Source: Scalesia atractyloides
Lineage: Eukaryota > Streptophyta > Magnoliopsida > Asterales > Asteraceae
Reading direction: 5' to 3'
Assembly (NCBI GenBank): GCA_947069175.1
Contig: CAMTDV010000027.1
Coordinates: forward strand, 43,723,369 to 43,787,368
DNA: 64,000 nucleotides
The notes below the pieces were generated by a model. The model saw nothing but the letters and a program-made list of their open reading frames with translations, had not been told where the DNA came from and made no database searches. Below are positions 1-10,296 of the stretch, in pieces. Position 1 is the first letter of the stretch; the number at the start of each line of letters is the position of its first letter. The position numbers and the translations under genes are program-made.

Positions 1-1218
1 TTGGCGGTCACGTGGTAAACGAGTAGGGTATTCATGTCGATCCGTCCAAGATCGAGGCTATAAAGAACTTGGAAGCGCTGATGTCTCCGACCGAGGTGAG
101 CCAACTTTTGGGGTTAGCAGGGTACTATCAAAGATTCATTGAGAATTTTTCAATAATAGCCCAAATACTAACCGCCTTAACCCAAAAGGATAAAAAGTAC
201 GATTAGGGAGATAAACAAGAATTAGAATTTTAGTCACTTAAGGAGAAACTTTGTGATGCTCTAAATTTTGTCACTTCTGGGTGGTACGGATGACTTTGCG
301 GTTTATTGTTATATGCCGCATCAAGGTTTCGTTTACGTGTTGGTGCAACGAGAAAAAAGTCATTGTGTATACATCTCGCCAGCTAAAGGTTCATGAGAAG
401 AAATATATCATCCATGACTTGGGGTGCGGTAGTGTTCGCTTTAAAGATTTGGCAACATCATCTCTACGGTACACGATGTATCATTTTCATGGAACATAAA
501 AGTCTTCAACACATGTTTGATCAAAAGAAATTAAATATGAGCCAACATCGTTGGGTGGAATTGCTGAACGACTACGATTGTGAGATAAAGTATCATCCAG
601 GCAAAGCCAATGTTGTTGTGGATGCCTTAAGTCGGAAAGAAAGGGTTAACAGTTTACGTGCTCGTGCGTTGGGACTAACGATTCAAACTAGCTTCACTGC
701 TCGAATTCGTGACGCACAACGTGAAGCCCTTAGACCGGAAGTTTATTAAGGAAGAATCCTTGCATGGTAGGTAACAACAACTATAACCAAAGGAAGATGA
801 GACGTTGTACTTCATGGGTTGTGTTTAGGTTCCATTGCTTGGCCGGTTACGTGGTCTAGTCTTAGATGAAGCTCATAAGTCAAAGTATTCGGTTCATCTA
901 GGTTCTGATAAAATGTATCCTGATTCGAAGGAGTTTTATTGGTGGCCCAATCTTAAAGGTGATAATGTGAGCTACGTGGGTAAGTGTTTGACTTGTCCTA
1001 AGGTTAAGGCCGAATATCAGAAGCCGTTTAGCTTGTTAAAGCAACCTGAAATCCTGGTTTGGAAATGGGAGCATATTTCTTTGGATTTTGTTACAAAGTT
1101 ACCTAGTACGTCTAGGGGTAATGACATGATTCGGGTGATTGTGGATCATTTGATAAAGAAGTGGATACTATGAACAACCTGGATACTCTAGCGGTTTTGT
1201 GTATCAAAGAAGTGGTGG
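1..1218 (+). pseudogene. Gyp1 pol, first part: RT end, RNase H, integrase N-terminus
   Basis: This is the 3' half of a Ty3/gypsy pol that enters from the left edge. Degenerate reading shows the RT thumb ([14 protein letters not shown] near 105-150), then RNase H with [16 protein letters not shown] and [20 protein letters not shown] (about 490-650). The integrase zinc region (H and H near 870-900, CLTC at about 985) and the start of the integrase core (ISLDFVTKLP near 1075) follow. Stops and frameshifts occur at about 205, 235, 290 and 750. Reading stops at 1218, where Ath1 is inserted, and resumes at 9362 in the same order expected for an integrase core. Family assignment to Tekay-like chromoviruses is inferred from the RNase H and integrase style, the tail after integrase and the long LTR. 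It cannot be functional. Confidence 0.85.
1214..1218. other. Target-site duplication GGTGG, left copy (Ath1)
   Basis: GGTGG directly abuts the TG start of the left Ath1 LTR at 1219. The same five bases follow the right LTR at 9357-9361. A 5-bp duplication is what LTR-retrotransposon integrase makes. Confidence 0.85.
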
Positions 1219-2582
1219 TGATCGGAGTGCCACGCCCAGGTCAAAGATAATATTTATAGCCTTGATTACCCTTAACAATGTGCTAGTGGTAGTAAGGGGT
1301 CGAACCAAGAAGAGTTTGTGGTTTGTGATGGATACACTTGATTCTTAATGGTTGTTGTCACTTTATGAAGCTTGCTAACAATTGGATTACTTATGTGAGT
1401 TTGAAAGAGATGTCGGAATCCTCCGACTAATTTGATTTTTACTACTTAACTACTAAGAACTTAAATACTTGCACGAAACTTAATGAATTGATTAAAACAA
1501 TGATTTGATAACAAGGTTCACACCCAGTTCAACAATTGCAAAACCTAGGATTGCTAAACAATTTTAGATTGATTCAATTGAACTTGTCATTAACGGTTTT
1601 TTATATCACAAAGCTTAGATGCCAATTGCTATCACGCATACGACAGACCACAATGCACTTTGTTACTTCGGACAAATAATACCTCTTGAAAGATAAGGCA
1701 TAAATACACAAACTTGTTTCGCAAAGTCAGATTTTATAATCATTCGACAATTCACAAATATAGTTCAAATGTAGGACAATTATCAATCAATTCAAAACAC
1801 AACTCAATTTGTCGCAAAACAACTGAGAAACATAAAGAAACCCTAAATCTTACAAAAGTTTACACTGGGGTGAAACCCTCGAGAATTAGCCACTCATGAC
1901 AAGTGAAACTTGATCACCAGATGATTGAAACTCAAACATGAACATCTTTAAGCTTTGATAGTGGTGATGGTGTGGATTAGGGTTTTGAATGGATGATGAT
2001 GGTGAAAGGATTGGAGAATTGGTGAGGATGATGATGATGGATTAGGGTTGGGAAGATTGGATTATTGATTCGGTTGATGATAGATGGATGAAATGGATTG
2101 GAATGGAAGGATATGGTGTTCTTGGCCCAAGATGGATGATTTTGCTTCAAAAACTCATAACTACCTTTGAAAAACCCAAAAATTGGTTATAACTCGTTCA
2201 AAACACTCAACAAACGAAATTCGGCGATAGCACTTTCTGGAAAGCGTCGGCGACGGCCAAACAGGGCGTCGGCGACGCCCTCTAGATTTTCAGTTCTTTG
2301 CCGACGCCTTAATAAGCTGTCTGCGCGAGTTTCTGGCCGACATGAATAACCAACGGGGCGTCGCCGACGCTAAGCCCAACTCTTGGTTTCCGTTTTCTTC
2401 ATTTCCAATTCCCGGATGATCCCGTTCGCTCCCCGATGCTTCGTAAAGCTCCCGAATAGCTCCTTAAACTCTGTTAGACCTGCAAAACACAATTCTAATC
2501 AAAAGTAGGTCATTCAAAACCAAAATTCATGTAAAAACATAAACGTAAATACGACTCATCATCGGTTTTCGACCACATATCA
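1219..2582 (-). repeat. Ath1 3' LTR (left copy)
   Basis: The LTR is 1364 bp, starts TG at 1219 and ends CA at 2582. It aligns along its length with 8016-9356. Because the element is on the minus strand, this left copy is the 3' LTR. Its middle carries GC-rich palindromic words (2240-2370) and GGTGATGGTGTGG or GATGATGATGG low-complexity stretches (about 1960-2040). The small open frames inside it are incidental. Confidence 0.9.
2244..2370. repeat. CG-rich palindromic words in the Ath1 LTR (left)
   Basis: Four copies of a CGTCGGCGACG-type word lie within about 125 bp of an otherwise AT-rich LTR. The perfect palindrome-like GGCGTCGGCGACGCC is at 2265-2279 and GGCGTCGCCGACGC at 2356-2370. The right LTR keeps fewer copies (9039-9055 and 9129-9144), so copy number differs between the two LTRs. 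Confidence 0.7.
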
Positions 2583-2598
2583 CATCCCCACATTTGTC
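2583..2598 (-). other. Ath1 polypurine tract
   Basis: On the minus strand GACAAATGTGGGGATG abuts the TG start of the 3' LTR, the position where plus-strand DNA priming occurs. Its place next to the left LTR confirms the minus orientation. Confidence 0.75.
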
Positions 2599-4419
2599 TT
2601 TTATTTGCCCTTAAGCAAATATGTTTTTCACTTTCACGTGGGTCGAATGAGGAACACATTTCCCATTCTCGAGACAAGAGTTAAGGTCTAATGTCATACT
2701 TGGTTCATAATTTTTATCATTTTCAAACTATTTAACGTTAATATGATTAACACATACAAAATGGTTATCCAATATTAACCCGCCCTTGGAACTCACAAAA
2801 CATACATATCCCTCACAATGTTCTCTTCATTCGGTTTAGAAATTGGCTAATAAATGATGTATAATCACTCAAACCGATTAGAACACGTACCCGCAGAGGC
2901 TTGCAATTCAATCATTCTCCACCATCGAACAAAAATACTAAGTACAAGTCAAAAGGTCTTGAATGGGTTGTAGTGGGGCTAGGCTAAAGGTATGGAATAG
3001 GATATTTTGAAAGTGGCTAAGGTGATGAAAACTCAATTTTTATTACAAAAACAACTACTCTAACCCAACCAACTACGAATCAATAAGCTAAGAGGCAAAA
3101 GCTTTCGCCTTTTATTAAACAAACTATCAATACATATATTTTTCTTTTCTTTTCTCAACTATATTCTGTTGTTTTTTTTCATGATATTTTCCGAATTACC
3201 GATTTTTTTTTGCACAACTAATCCTAAAATCAAGTTTTCATCACACGGATTAAAAATAGAAGGCTTAACGGTCAACAACTAAATGGGTTGGTCAAACGAA
3301 AGGTTTAGGCTCAAGATTGGTGACTAAGGGATTGATTTCGGGTAAGGGTAAATAAATGGTGTAAAGTAAAAAGGTTTACCTAATGCCTTAATCATTCTTG
3401 TACTCATATTCGGTCTATGGTCTCAAACGTATCAAAAATTGCAAGTTCTACAATACATGACTAATGGTCCACTCAACCAAAGAAATATATGCATATATGA
3501 TATGTAAAAGTGGCTCAAAATCTCACATATAGAAGGTATGGTATGCGATATGTATAAAAATGCAAGTTTCTTAGGCGGATTATTCCCAAATAACCACCCG
3601 CTAAATACCCTTCATGTTATTAATTTGAACTTGACCATGACAAAAGACCACATGGGTTGTGTCATCCCTTATTAACTTAGTTACTCGTGCTTTTTAGACT
3701 GCTTCAAACAAAGACATTTTGAAAAAAAAATTTGAAATTTTCCCATTCACACACTTAAGATCAACATTGTCCTCAATGTGTAGGGTTTAAATGAACGGGT
3801 CAAAATTGAAAAACTTTTTTTCCCCATCCCCACACTTGAGGTCAACATTGTCCTCAGTGTGTAAGAATGGAGCTATTTAAAACGCACAAGGGATGTGACA
3901 CGGCTAACCTTCCAAAAATTTAACCCTGAAAAGAAGATACAAAAATACATTCCACTTATTAAAATTATGAATCAAAGCTAAAGGATGCACCTGGTTTTTC
4001 GCTCATTCTTCGTGTGCTCTTCATCTTCCACAAAAATGGTCGTCTCGCGAACATAGTTTACCTACAAACATCAATCTTCGTGTAGAAACAAGCTTCTCAC
4101 AACCATTAAAATTTGTTAGTTACCTAGCTCTACCATTTTTACTAAAACAAGTTACCAAGTCATATAATTTTATTTAGCTTTGACTTTCTTGTGGAAAAAG
4201 ATTTTTCAACAACAAACTAAACTCACTTTCGTTGGAATCACGGTTGCATTTAGCGTATGCAACAAGCCCTTTTAAACCTTCCGATAGCTCAGAAGGACGA
4301 GTATGTCTCGTGAGGATTATCTAGAGAACACACCCACAAAGTTCATTTATCTACTAACAATAAACCAAACACAAATGAATAATTACACAAAAATATACAA
4401 CAACAAATAACATACCACC
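2599..4419 (-). other. Ath1 non-coding 3' region
   Basis: About 1.8 kb with no open frame of note on either strand. Two near copies of a minus-strand motif, CACTGAGGACAATGTTGACC followed by a purine-rich GTGTGGGG-like run, occur at about 3748-3785 and 3828-3866. Similar GAGGACAATG...GTGTGGGG blocks are known downstream of coding regions in Athila-group elements. This stretch replaces the missing RT-RNase H-integrase. Confidence 0.6.
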
Positions 4420-5360
4420 TCATGGTGGTCGAACGGAGTGTTTGTCGCCTACAAACTCTTCGACATCACCGACCGGTGACTCATACCATTTATTTCTAAA
4501 TGGGCCAAACCTCCTTAATTCTTCATCTACCTTCTTCTCTTGAGGTGACTTCTTCACCTTCTTCTTCTTGACCGATTTCTTCTTCGATTCTCCAAACCTA
4601 CCAACCATAGCACATATCTTTTTGTTCGGATTCATGTCCACCTTAGGACACTTATCCTCACCTAACGAGTTAGTAAATTTAGTAAAAACATTTATATTTA
4701 GTTCCCGGTCCCCAAATTTCAAGCTTACCGTTCCCGTTGCACATTTATTATAGCATTAGCAGTTGTCAGGAACGGTCTACCCAGTATGACTATCGGTTGT
4801 GTGTCCTCAACACATCCAACATAGTCAACTACCAAAAAGTCAACTGGGTAGTAGCAATCTTCAACCTTCATTATCACATCTTCCACCATCCCCCTTGGAT
4901 GTGTTGGAGTCTGATCGGCCAACACCACAGGGGTGTCGAACCTTTTCAAAGGACCAAAATCATATTGTTCATACAGACTCCCAGGCAGTATGCTCACACA
5001 AGCTCCAAGATCTAAGAGCGCCCTCTTTATTTTAAATTTACCAATTTGGATTGGAATAAGAGGATATCCGGGATCTTTAGCTTTTTGGGGGAGGGCACTC
5101 GATAAAACAACACTAACATGTGAGATTAAGTCAAATTGTTTTGGTATCTTATTATGCCGTTTCTCGGTGCTCAATTCTTTTAAACACTCTACATGAGCCG
5201 GGACCCTTTTAATGTCATCAAGTAATGGCAAATTAATTTTTTCTTGTTTAAAACTTTCCCACCTCTTGTCCTTTGGTGGGCTCCGTTTTTCAAACTTTGA
5301 TGCATTAATTGCTTTTAATAGAGCCAACGGGTATGGGATGGTATTAAACTCCATACCCAT
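4420..5360 (-). pseudogene. Ath1 aspartic protease region
   Basis: This is the retroviral-type aspartic protease that would cleave the Ath1 polyprotein. The first frame (5360-4725) has a conserved lead-in (INLPLLDDIKRVPAHVECLKEL), the active-site loop ALLDLGACVSILPG (about residues 113-126) and the second hairpin VILGRPFLTTANAII near residue 200. The DLGA form of the catalytic loop is typical of the Athila group. A one-base frameshift near 4740 moves reading into the second frame (4722-4420), which begins KFGDRELNINVF and becomes lysine-rich (KKKSVKKKKVKKSPQEKK). After that the frame stops, and no RT motif follows. The ordinary Athila order has RT next, so its absence is striking. Confidence 0.85.
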
Positions 5361-5450
5361 ATCATTGGCCCTAGCATGTAAGTCATTTAAAGAACTTTCA
5401 CAAAAATAATTTTTAGTTACTTTTTTTATTTTAATTTGTGAAATCGTTTC

Positions 5451-7866
5451 TTACTCATTTTCACTTCCCGACTCATCACCTACATCTTCCACTCCACCGT
5501 CAACAAGGTGTGGTGGTGGAGTACTGTCAACACTACAAACCTCATCATTTGAAAGAAGACTTACCGCGTTAATGAGCACATTCCTCACATTATTCGTGCT
5601 TGAACTTTGATGATTCGGGTTCGTTGTGGTGTAACTTGGGAGTCTTCCTCCACTTCCTCTCATTTGAGCTATTTCTTCCGCAAGTTGACCAACTTGCTTT
5701 TTCAGTACCTTGTGCGACTTGTCTCGCACCTCAAACTCCTTCTTCATCTCCATCTTAATCTCTTGATTTTAATCTCTAATAGCATTCATGATCGCGTTAA
5801 GTTTGGAGTTTAACGGTTCATCACCACCTGATTGAGAATTAGAACTACCACCGTCAATACCGCCTTGGTTGTAGCCCCTTTGATAATTACTTTCACGATT
5901 GTTGTACCCTTGTCCACCCCCTTGGTTGTAATTTCTTTAGTAACCGCACGAATTACCACTTTGGCGGTTTTGGTATGTCCGTCCTCCTTGACCACCACCT
6001 TGATTTCCCGATTGGAAATTCGGGTTCATTTGATTCGAAGCATAACCATGCCGAAAATTGGGATGATTTCTCAAACCCGGATGGTAAGTGTTAGAGCTCA
6101 TATCAAACTGTTTTCTATCTCCATACACTTGGCTCACCTCTTCGGTAGTGTGTGCCTTAATAACTTGACAATTCTCGGCCCGGTGATCGAGGTCACCACA
6201 TTCTTCACACACGACAAACTGTACAACACCCACATCTTTCTTCTTCATGCATGCCAACTCCCGTTCTAATGTTTCAATCCGATCCTTAGAACTAGCATCC
6301 CGGTCGGGCCAAGACCTTGAATCGGATGCTTTTTGGCTGGGTCCGCCATGGCAACCGCCTTGGAGTTTTTACTCATTCTCTACAAGAAATTCCAATCGTC
6401 TTCCTCGTGATTGTTCAACAACGTGCCATTAATTGCCGATTGCAAGTACTTGTGATCTTCAGCATTTAACCCCGTTACAAAACACTTCAATAGCTCCTAC
6501 CTCGGAATTTGATGGTGAGGGCATTTCCGAACCAACTTCTTGAATCGAGCAAGTGCCTCATGTAACAACTCACCCGAAAATTGTTGAAACCACCGAATCT
6601 CATCCCGTGCATCATCGGTCTTTGCTATTAAATAGTATTCATTAAGAAATACTTGTTGCATTTCAGCCCAAGTACGAATGCTATTTGCTGGAAGTGTGAG
6701 GAACCACTGCTTGGCTTTGTCCTTTAACGAAAACTAGAATAACCTTAGCTTCACTTCCTCTATATCAAAATTGTGGCCCCCGATCATACCACATATAGCG
6801 GAGAATTCCGCCAAGTGAGTGTATGGTTCATCATTCATCCTACCATTGAAGTGTGGTAGGATGTTAATGTAATTGGGCTTGCACTCGAATGATCGCCTCC
6901 CTTGAGGTGTAGGCACAATAGGTGAGTCATTTTCGGTGACCACCGGTCTAAATTGCCCATTAACACCTCTTGGGCCTTGTTGATGATGACGACGCGGACC
7001 ATTAACTTCTTGATTCATCGGGCGATAATTACCTCTTCGATCACCACCCCAATCACCACCTTGATTACCGTCGCCCACCAATTGCGGCATCCAGTTCTGG
7101 TTGACATTTTGATTGTAATTGTAATTCTCGTCATTCCGGTTCCTTTGGTTGTTTCGTGGTTGACGGTTGTTGTCGTAGCCATAGCCTTGGTTGTTCCCCA
7201 GAAAATTGGCATTTTGATAGCCAAAATCTTCATACTCAAACACCCGAGCATTGTAAAAATTTCCCATGTTATTATCTCCCCATTCATCATCAACAACTCT
7301 TTCATTGTAATTCCCACCGTCATCCAAATATTCCGAGTGTACACTCACATGTTCCGACGATTGATAACCGGGAACACTATACGGTGCATCATCGGAAATA
7401 TTATTTCTCAACTCATCGAGGTCAAGAAATTGGGCTTTATTTGTGTGATTACCATGGCTATGGTTAACCCCACGGTTGGTGTTAACATTTCGGTTGTTGA
7501 GGTTTGGAGGTAATGGGTTTTGTCAGTTTTGGTTTGGAGGAGGAGGTGTGGGTGTACGTTGGCGGTTGTTTTGGTTTCGGCTACGCTACTGGAATGGTGG
7601 TGTTGGTGGTCTTGAATTGTTACCACCCCCTGCAGGCTGGTTTTGAGCATTTGGGTTTTGGGATGGATAATCATAATATTAGTTTTGGTTGGAATTTTGA
7701 GGATCCATTGGAATCGGTCTAAAGATGGTGTAGGTGGTGAGTTGGTGTTGGGTGGATTAGAAGCAAGGGTTGCCTCTAACCGGTTGGCTAAATTTTTTCT
7801 AACGACCCGCTCTGTCTCTGGTTCAAACACTAACGACGAGGTCCTCCCGAAATTCCGTGTATGCAT
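5451..7866 (-). pseudogene. Ath1 gag (capsid-nucleocapsid)
   Basis: The gag reads on the minus strand through several frames. The N-terminal part (7866-7408) has PETERVVRKNLANRLEATL. A long Asn/Gln/Gly-rich stretch follows (7411 to about 6960). The retrotransposon gag domain spans about 6870-6430, with YINILPHFNGRMNDEPYTHL, then AKQWFLTLPANSIRTWAEMQ and a CPHH-containing end. A CCHC zinc knuckle, CEECGDLDHRAENC, is at about 6209-6168, and SSNTYHPGLRNHPNFRHGYA follows, a typical Athila gag tail. The last block (5753-5451) is a coiled, acidic segment ahead of protease and matches the same block of Ath2 at the right edge of the window. At least three internal stops or frameshifts (about 7411, 6735, 6500) break it. 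Confidence 0.85.
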
Positions 7867-7991
7867 GCACTACCTCTATCCTACACAGGTAACACACCTG
7901 CGTAACGTAAAAGCAAAGACGATATAAAGAAACAAGCGCTTTAAATAGTTATTCACAAAATCAAACAATATCCAAACGCAAAGCGCAGGAA
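7867..7991 (-). other. Ath1 5' leader
   Basis: A short untranslated leader between the primer site and the start of gag. Nothing else is recognised. Confidence 0.5.
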
Positions 7992-8010
7992 CTCTCCGGC
8001 AAGGGCGCCA
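7992..8010 (-). other. Ath1 primer binding site, tRNA-Asp type
   Basis: On the minus strand TGGCGCCCTTGCCGGAGAG lies five bases inside the right LTR. It matches the complement of the 3' end of plant tRNA-Asp with small differences. Use of tRNA-Asp is usual in Athila-group elements, and its position makes the right LTR the 5' LTR. Confidence 0.85.
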
Positions 8011-8015
8011 AAATT

Positions 8016-9356
8016 TGATTGGAGTGTCGCGCCCCGGTCAAAGATAATATTTATAGCCCTGAGTACCCTTAACAATGTGCTAGCGGTAGTAAGGGGTCGA
8101 ACCACGAAGAGTTTGTGGTTTGCGATGGATACACTTGATTCTTAATGGTTGTTGTCACTTTATGAAGCTTGCTAACAATTGGATTAGTTATGTGAGTTTG
8201 AAAGAGATGTCGGATTGCTCCGACTAATTTGATTTTTACTACTTAACTACTAAGAACTTAAATACTTGCACGAAACTTAATGAATTGATTAAAACAATGA
8301 TTTAATAACAAGGTTCACACACGGTTCAACAATTTCAAAACCTACGATTGCTAAACAATTTTAGATTGATTCAATTGAACTTGTCATTAACGGTTTTTAT
8401 ATCACAAAGCTTAGATGCCAATTGCTATCACGCATACGACGGACCACAATGCACTTTGTTACTTCAGACAAATAATTCCTCTTGAAAGATAAGACATAAA
8501 TATAGAAACTTGTTTCGCAAAGTCAGATTTTATAATCATTCGATAATTCACAAATATAGTTCAAATGTAGGAAAATTATCAATCAATTCAAAATAAAACT
8601 CAATTTGTCACAAATCAACTAAGAAACATAAAGCAACCCTAAATCTTACAAAAGTTTACACCGGGGTGAAACCCTCGAGAATTAGCCACTCATGACAAGC
8701 GGAACTTGATCATCGGATGATTGAAACTCAAACATGAACATCTTGAAGCTTAGATAGTGGTGATGGTGTGGATTGGGGTTTTGAATGGATGATGATGGTG
8801 AAAGGATTGGAGGATTGGTGAGGATGATGATGATGGATTAGGGTTGGGAAGATTGGATGATTGATTTGGTTGATGATAGATGGATGAAATGGGTTGGAAT
8901 GGAAGGATATGGTGTTCTTGGCTCCAAGATGGATGATTTTGCTTCAAAAACTCGTACTACCTTTGAAAAACCCAAAAAGTGGGTTATAACTCGTTCAGAA
9001 CAGTCAACAAATGAAATTCAGCGATAGCACTTTCTGGAGGGCGTCGACGACGCCCTCTAGATTTTCAGTTTTCTACCGACGCCTTAGTAAGCTGTCTACG
9101 AGAGTTTCTGGCCGACATGAATAACCAAGGGGCGTCGCCGACGCTAAGCCCAACTCTTGGTTTCCGTTTTCTTCATTTCTGATTCCCGGTTGATCCCGTT
9201 CACTCCCTGATGCTTTGTAAAGCTCCCGGATAGCTTATTAAACTCTGTTAGACCTGCAAAACACAATTCTAATAAAAAATAGCCCATTCAAAACCAAAAT
9301 TTATTTAAAAACATAAACTTAAATACGATTCATCATCGGTTTTTGACAACGTATCA
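8016..9356 (-). repeat. Ath1 5' LTR (right copy)
   Basis: The LTR is 1341 bp, TG at 8016 to CA at 9356, and aligns with 1219-2582. Differences are scattered substitutions plus a deletion around the CG-rich words, where the right copy has one block fewer. GGTGG follows at 9357-9361. Confidence 0.9.
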
Positions 9357-9361
9357 GGTGG
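9357..9361. other. Target-site duplication GGTGG, right copy (Ath1)
   Basis: It repeats 1214-1218. The Gyp1 integrase reading frame resumes directly after it. Confidence 0.85.
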
Positions 9362-10260
9362 CACGTGATGGAGTGATGGTTTCTATTATTTCTAATATAG
9401 ATGGTCGTTTTATTTGAAGGTTTTGGTGTTCATTCTAAAAGGCCTTCGGTATGTCGCGTAGATCTAAGTACGACCTATCATCCTCAAACGGATGATCAAA
9501 GTGAAAGGACCATCCAAACACCGGAGGACATGCTTTGTGCATGTGTGATGAATTCGGTGGAAATTGGGATACTCATTTATCATTGGTAGAGTTCTCATGT
9601 AACAATAGTTATCATACGAATATCAATGCCGCTCGATTTGAGGCTTTGTATGGTAGGAAGTTTCATCCCCGTTATGTTGGCTGCAGGACGGAAAACAAAC
9701 AATCGGTCCAGAATTGGTTCAAGAAACCACAGATAAGATTTTTTAGATCAAGAGATTGTATGAAGGCGACTCGTGATACACAAAAAAGTTGTGCGGACGT
9801 TCCACGTAAACCCTTCACTTTTAAGGTCGGATACAAAGTTTTGTTAAAAGTCTTACCTTAGAAGGATGTAGCAAGATTTGGTAAACATGGTAAGCTTAAT
9901 CCAAGGTGTATCGGGCCATTTTAGGTTTTGGCCATGGTTGGTACTGTCGCGTACAAACTAAAGTTGCTCCATGAGCTTAGTAGCGTTCGTGACACATTCC
10001 ATGTGTCGAACTTGAAGAAGTGTGAGACCCTTATCATTCCTACAAATTATATCTGCTTTGACGACAAACTCCACTAGTTGAAAAACCGGGCAAAGTTATG
10101 GACTAGAAGGTCCAAAAATTGAGGGGAAGTCGTATGAAACTGGTTAAAGTTCGTTGGAACTTCAAGCGCGGACCTTAGTTTACTTGGGAAAGCAAGGATC
10201 AAATGAAGACAAAGTATCCCCATCTCTTTGAGAAGACTCATGTTAAGGATGACTCAGTTT
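9362..10260 (+). pseudogene. Gyp1 pol, second part: integrase core to chromodomain-like tail
   Basis: This continues the integrase broken at 1218. The catalytic loop reads SNIDGRF, so the usual SDRD aspartate position is Asn. It is followed by DLSTTYHPQTDDQSERTIQT (9458-9517) and the core end with FEALYGRKF. Then come FKVGYKVLLKVLP, the GTVAYKLKLLHELSSV block and FHVSNLKKCE. The C-terminal stretch to about 10250 has the pattern seen before and in chromodomain tails of Tekay-like elements (GPEFTW-like and KYPHLFEKTH), but it is too decayed to prove a chromodomain. Many stops are present. Confidence 0.8.
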
Positions 10261-10274
10261 GAATTTCGGGAACG

Positions 10275-10296
10275 AAATTCCTTTAATGGGGGAGAA
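10275..10296 (+). other. Gyp1 polypurine tract
   Basis: TTTAATGGGGGAGAA (to 10296) directly precedes the LTR start TGTGACAACC. The preceding self-complementary stretch TTTCGGGAACGAAA is common just before the tract in Tekay-like elements. Confidence 0.8.

Larger units (their letters stand above)
1219..9356 (-). mobile_element. Ath1: Athila-like Ty3/gypsy element, gag-protease only, nested in Gyp1
   Basis: This is a complete element in the sense of two LTRs, a primer site, a polypurine tract and a target duplication. It lies on the minus strand inside the integrase of Gyp1. Its internal region (2583-8015) codes for a degenerate gag and an aspartic protease. It has no trace of reverse transcriptase, RNase H or integrase, where an autonomous Athila element would have several more kilobases. 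Instead about 1.8 kb of non-coding DNA separates protease from the polypurine tract. It is therefore either deleted or a stably non-autonomous (gag-only type) derivative. The two LTRs are still easily aligned by eye, so the insertion is not extremely old. Confidence 0.85.

Noticed and set aside
2167..2349. Arg/Ser-rich small plus-strand frame
   Set aside because: It lies entirely within the Ath1 LTR and comes from the CG-rich words.
6953..7513. Long plus-strand frame opposite Ath1 gag
   Set aside because: A shadow of the Asn/Gly-rich gag coding strand, which alone has recognisable domains.
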